A stretch of 64,000 nt of DNA from Corella eumyota (Eukaryota; Chordata; Ascidiacea; Phlebobranchia; Corellidae): contig OY720101.1 in assembly GCA_963082875.1 (NCBI GenBank), positions 4,278,001-4,342,000 on the forward strand. Direction: 5' to 3'. The notes below the pieces were generated by a model, which searched no databases, had not been told where the DNA came from, and was given only the letters and a program-made list of their open reading frames with translations. Below are positions 60,198 to 64,000 of the stretch, one piece after another. Both the position numbers and the translations under genes were made by a program. Every line of letters begins with the position of its first letter. Positions within the stretch are counted from its first letter, which is position 1.

Positions 60198-62342
60198 TTA
60201 TAGGGGTCCATATAATGGATTCTTTTTAGAGTTTTCTAATAATAAAAACATGGTTATATGCTTTAGAACATTTTGAGAGATTTGTTTGAACATTTCTTAA
60301 TTTGCTTACAACATTTGGTTACCGGCAGCGTGGTGTAGTGGTAAGAACACTTGCTACACTACCATGAGGTCGTAGGTTCAATCCCCACTGCTCTCATGCT
60401 GCAGCGCCCTCGAGTGAGGTGCTTTAAACGGTATGAACTCCTACTGAGCCAACACTTAATCAACAGCATAATTACCGGGCAATTATATTCTATAATATTC
60501 CAAACTGCTAAAGGCAACTTGAGACTGGGTCGGAGTAACAGTTGTCACTCTATGTTTAAGTCGCACATTCAACTTTCCCACATCGAGGATAAAGATACAT
60601 ACAAAAAAAAACATGCAAATTTTGATTTATTTGTTACCAATAAACCAAATAAAGATTTAAGAATAAAATTCTACATGGAATAATTATAAATCTTTTAAAA
60701 AACTGTCAAAATGACTACATTATTTAAATATAAACCTTTTTAATTTTTTAAAGTATGTTTTTTAAGAATAATTTTAAGCAAATTATCCTTGAAGTGAGCT
60801 GTTGTTGTTTTGTAAAGAATCTTTGTGTGCAATCACCTTCGTTCGATGATTTTTACCTTTTAAATAAAAAATTGAAAAAAATTCCTATAAATTGTGCTAA
60901 AATTTTAAATTTAAAAAAATTATTTGTGTACTAAAATTTGTTATCCATTTAGCTTTAAACTATATCATATATTAAAATTACCTTCTTTTACATTGTGTGC
61001 CTCCTGTCTTTTATTTTTTTCTTAAACACAAAACAAAAATTTACTTTCACTGACAATATGACATTTTGAAATTTAGTTTGATAGTTTAAGTAAATAAAAA
61101 AATAACTATGAAAACAAAATTTTAAAAACTTACTTTTCTTATACTGTTTATTTTTCCTGTAAAATTGAATGGCAAAAAGTACCAACATAAAGAGGGCGAA
61201 GCCTCCAATAGAGCAAGCTATAATGACTATTGTAGGATCAAATGCTTCAGGTGCCTTTGTAGTGGTTGACTTTGTTGTTGTTGACTTTGTTGTTTTTGTA
61301 ACAGTTGTCTTTTCTTGGGATGTTGTCACTACTACATTCGACTGAGATGTGGTTTCCAGGTTACTGGTACTGGAAATAGTAGAGTCTGGCAGCAATGTAG
61401 TTGATATAGCTGGTGATTGTGCTGTGTCTGGTGCAGAACTGGTGTCCATACCTGTTGTAGTTACCTCTTGAGTGGTGGTTACTTCAGCTGGGATTTTTGA
61501 ATAATTATGAAAACTCTTAAGTTTAGTGTGCTCTTACAATAAGAGATTAACAACATGCCTATTTATTACCTGTTAACCTTAACATTTTTGACTTGGTATC
61601 TATTAAATTCATAGTTGAATTTAAATGATCTAATCTTATTAGAAGCTCATTATCAGCTGATGTTAAATCATTTACTGTTAGAATAGTTGTAGTGGATGTA
61701 TATATCCCAGGTACAGTAAAATCTGCTCTAAAATTTTAAAAACAAATTTTTTTTATATTACTATTGTAATGAGGCATTGTAAATAATTAAATTAATTTTA
61801 TTAAATATAAACTAAATTTTACTCTGCTGCAAATCTTTTAGTTGTTTCAATGACATCTACATTAATAACTCCATAACTTTGACATTTAACGGTAAATTCT
61901 GAAACCTATTATTGATTAAACAGTTTTTAAAAATAAATTTTAGTTAAGAAAACACTTTTAAGCTGTATCTATGACAAAAAAAAAATGAAATTCAAGACAT
62001 TTAAAAAAATAAGTTTTCTTTCAATTTTTTATAGTTTTTAAAATTTTTAAATATTTTTAATTTAAAAAATTTTACCAGAATACTTACATCATTGACATAC
62101 CAATTAATTTCATAATAAAGATCAGTAAAATCTGTGACTGTTGCTGTTACATTAACACTTGAACCAATAATAATTAAAGGTTCGGATAATTCCAAATTTG
62201 ATATTTCACTAGTAATGAAGCCAACAAAAAAAATTGTTGTTTTAAAAAACTACCCTAATATATATTTTATTAAAATGTTTTATATTTTAAGGGTAAACTT
62301 ACAGTTTGTTACCAGTAATAGGGCATACACAAAATATTTCAT
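60198..62342 (-). pseudogene. Gene A2: damaged paralogue of A1
   Basis: All eight A1 exons are present: 62303-62342, 62088-62224, 61823-61905, 61570-61727, 61134-61487, 60982-61020, 60788-60856 and 60198-60235, with equal lengths and phases. The coding frames are open (MKYFVYALLLVTN signal, INWYVND, same stalk and membrane segment). Two splice sites are lost. The acceptor of exon 2 has lost its AG (TTTTTTTTGTTGG in place of TTTTAGTTGG), and nearby AG sites lead to stops. A deletion of about 70 bp removed the GT donor of exon 7, so reading on ends at SLQG and the NPLYGPL exon is stranded. Either it is a pseudogene, or it makes a variant without the NPLY tail if another acceptor is used. Open frames argue that the damage is recent. 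Confidence 0.75.
60322..60606 (+). mobile_element. Full-length SINE inserted in copy 2 only
   Basis: CCGGCAGCGTGGTGTAGTGG head, B-box-like GGTCGTAGGTTCAATCCCC, body as at 12687, tail CACATCGAGGATAAAGATAC then A-rich. The empty site is visible in copy 1 at about 14330 (TTTATAACATGCAAATTTTG), which fixes the insertion as later than the duplication. Confidence 0.9.
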
Positions 62343-64000
62343 TTTTTTAGCCTTTTAAAAACAATTATACTGAGTTCCTACTTTTTCTTTTATAATCAAA
62401 AATATTTTAATTTCTAAAAATGTATTAACTTCAAAAAATAATACCCTAAATACATTTCAATAAAATTCGACCTAAAATATATATTAAATGTTCTTTTAAA
62501 CAAAATAACAATTAACTTTCATGAGCTAACTAATAAAAATTCAACTTTTTTAATTTATGTCTGATTTGTGTTTACCTAATGACATCTGCACACATTGCTT
62601 CAGTGCCTTAAGAGTTTATATTTATAAGTAACCAATTAAAGCAAATATCAATTAAAATTTTAGTATTTATAAAAGAAAATCAAACATGTCTATTTTAAAT
62701 CTTTGCAATTTACCATGCTGTGTTAAGTTTTTTTTTTAATAGTTGAACAAATTAACATCTATAGTCTTTGAATTATTTTTTATGTTACCATCCTTTGTAA
62801 ATATCTGTTTATATTTTAATAAAAAAATTACTTTGGATTTATTAAAAATGTCTTGTAAAAATAAAACATGTATTAATTATTAGTATATATAAAAGCTATG
62901 CTAAAAAATCTTTTATGAAATCTGTAAAATTTTAATAAGTTTAGTTACAATACAGTCCCACCTTATTATCAACTTTGCACAATTACTTAATATTTATTTA
63001 CAATGTAATTTGATCATACTAGTAAAATTTGTTGGCAATTGGTTTTAATTGGGCATAATCCAACCATTATAACGTCTTTAACATAATGCTTATTTTTAAA
63101 GATTTGTTACACTAAATCAATAAATTATTATTTTTGGGCATAACCAGGGTGACATATATGTACAAAAATGTTAAAATTATTAGTAAAAAAAGATAAAAAA
63201 AACATTTTTAAATATTTTAATTAAATCAAATGTACACTTAAATAAAGAAAATGTTTTGTTCTTTAAAAGAGGTTTTTTACTTGTAAATTTTTTATTTTAA
63301 CATGTTTCAGTAACTTTAAATTTAATTTATTAAAAATAACTGTAACCAACACCTAATATGTAGGTATATCAAAGATATAGAATAGGTCATTTAGTTTGTG
63401 TGTTTATCTATATTGTATCTTTTATTTAATATATTTATCTTTATTACTAAATATTTCCGGGTAGGTTTCGATGAAATCATATAATAGTTTATTAAATACA
63501 ATTGCATACTTAGATCACAGATACTATTTCAAAGGAAACTTGGTACGGTGTTTGATCGTTTTTTATAAAACAATTTTTTTTTGTTTATGGCAAGTTTAAA
63601 AAAATAGTTATGAGGTAAATTTAAAAGGTATTTATATTTCGAAATTTAGAAACAAGTTAGGCCTATCTTGTTTAAACAAATTAAAATGATAAAAATAAAA
63701 TATTCAATAATATTTACAAATTATCAGTATTAAAGAACCATAAATAGATACCTATATTCTTTTTAAATATGTACATTATTAAATTATAAAGGCTAATATT
63801 GTCAGTAAGAAATGAAAAGAAAGGCAGCAAATATTTTTTTTATTGCCATTTGACAATATAGTGCCAGTAAATTGAAACATTTAAAAAATTTACCAAAACT
63901 TTTAGAATTTTATAAAACTAACACACAATTACTTAAATTAGGTTTGGTGGCCAAATTATTTTTAACTGTTTTTTTTTAACTGGTTTGACCATGTCTTAAT
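62343..64000. other. Upstream region of A2, no gene seen
   Basis: Homologous to 16113-17740. Nothing exon-like is evident. The start of the CRE-block repeat (ACTAACACACAATTACTT) appears at about 63917 and is cut by the window end. Confidence 0.5.

Larger units (their letters stand above)
59963..64000. repeat. Segmental duplication, copy 2 (gene A2 region, runs off the end)
   Basis: Direct duplicate of 13945-17640 and of the start of the 17641 repeat. Differences include the SINE at 60322-60606, a deletion of about 70 bp at 60785, and a roughly 45-bp insertion at about 63533-63580. The far boundary lies beyond the window. Confidence 0.92.

Overview
The window is very AT-rich metazoan nuclear DNA (I judge roughly 70-75% A+T by eye). 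Genes have many short exons with GT-AG introns. tRNA-derived SINEs, short inverted-repeat DNA elements and an OLA1 fragment are present. The SINE, together with Ig/sushi type I receptors, suggests a marine invertebrate deuterostome, most likely a tunicate of the Ciona kind. This is inference, and a cnidarian cannot be excluded from sequence alone.

Region by region: (1) 284-12362 is a roughly 12.1 kb DNA transposon with an 8-bp target duplication and terminal repeats built of TGTGG/CCACA units. It carries one minus-strand multi-exon gene joining C2H2 fingers, a SWIM-like finger, a KDZ-type DDE transposase core, a Cys/Asp repeat, a Ulp1-type protease and a PHD finger. Smaller elements are nested in it. 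(2) 12687-13550 holds a SINE and two decayed exons of an Ig/sushi receptor. (3) 14219-16112 (minus) is a complete 8-exon receptor gene, 'A1'. (4) 17641-19190 is a tandem duplication upstream of it with CRE-like sites. (5) 20508-29471 (minus) is a complete 20-exon receptor gene, 'B', with Ig and sushi ectodomains and a tail of repeated NPLY / YAxV exons. (6) 29640-32640 is a graveyard of short elements. (7) 32660-38960 is a 6.3 kb block of 127-bp tandem repeats and palindromic 37-bp units. (8) 39318-45217 is a 5.9 kb foldback element whose arms are 179-bp tandem repeats. (9) 45331-54958 (plus) is a complete 13-exon receptor gene, 'C', with an Ig-like and a sushi domain, a Ser/Thr stalk and one membrane segment. 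(10) 57880-58382 is an OLA1 C-terminal fragment with one stop. (11) 59963-64000 is a direct duplicate of the A1 region with a damaged second copy, 'A2'.

Reading the exons by hand with splice phase, A1, B and C each close as uninterrupted reading frames of 305, 898 and 393 residues. A and C share the intron-phase series 1,0,2,1 over their N-terminal domain. A and B share the C-terminal NPLYGP motif. B and C share a sushi exon with phase 1 at both ends. I therefore read the window as a local family of paralogous type I surface receptors. It is under duplication, exon shuffling and decay, and it is built from symmetric phase-1 cassette exons in the tail of B and the stalk of C. A role in immune or allorecognition signalling is plausible but inferred.
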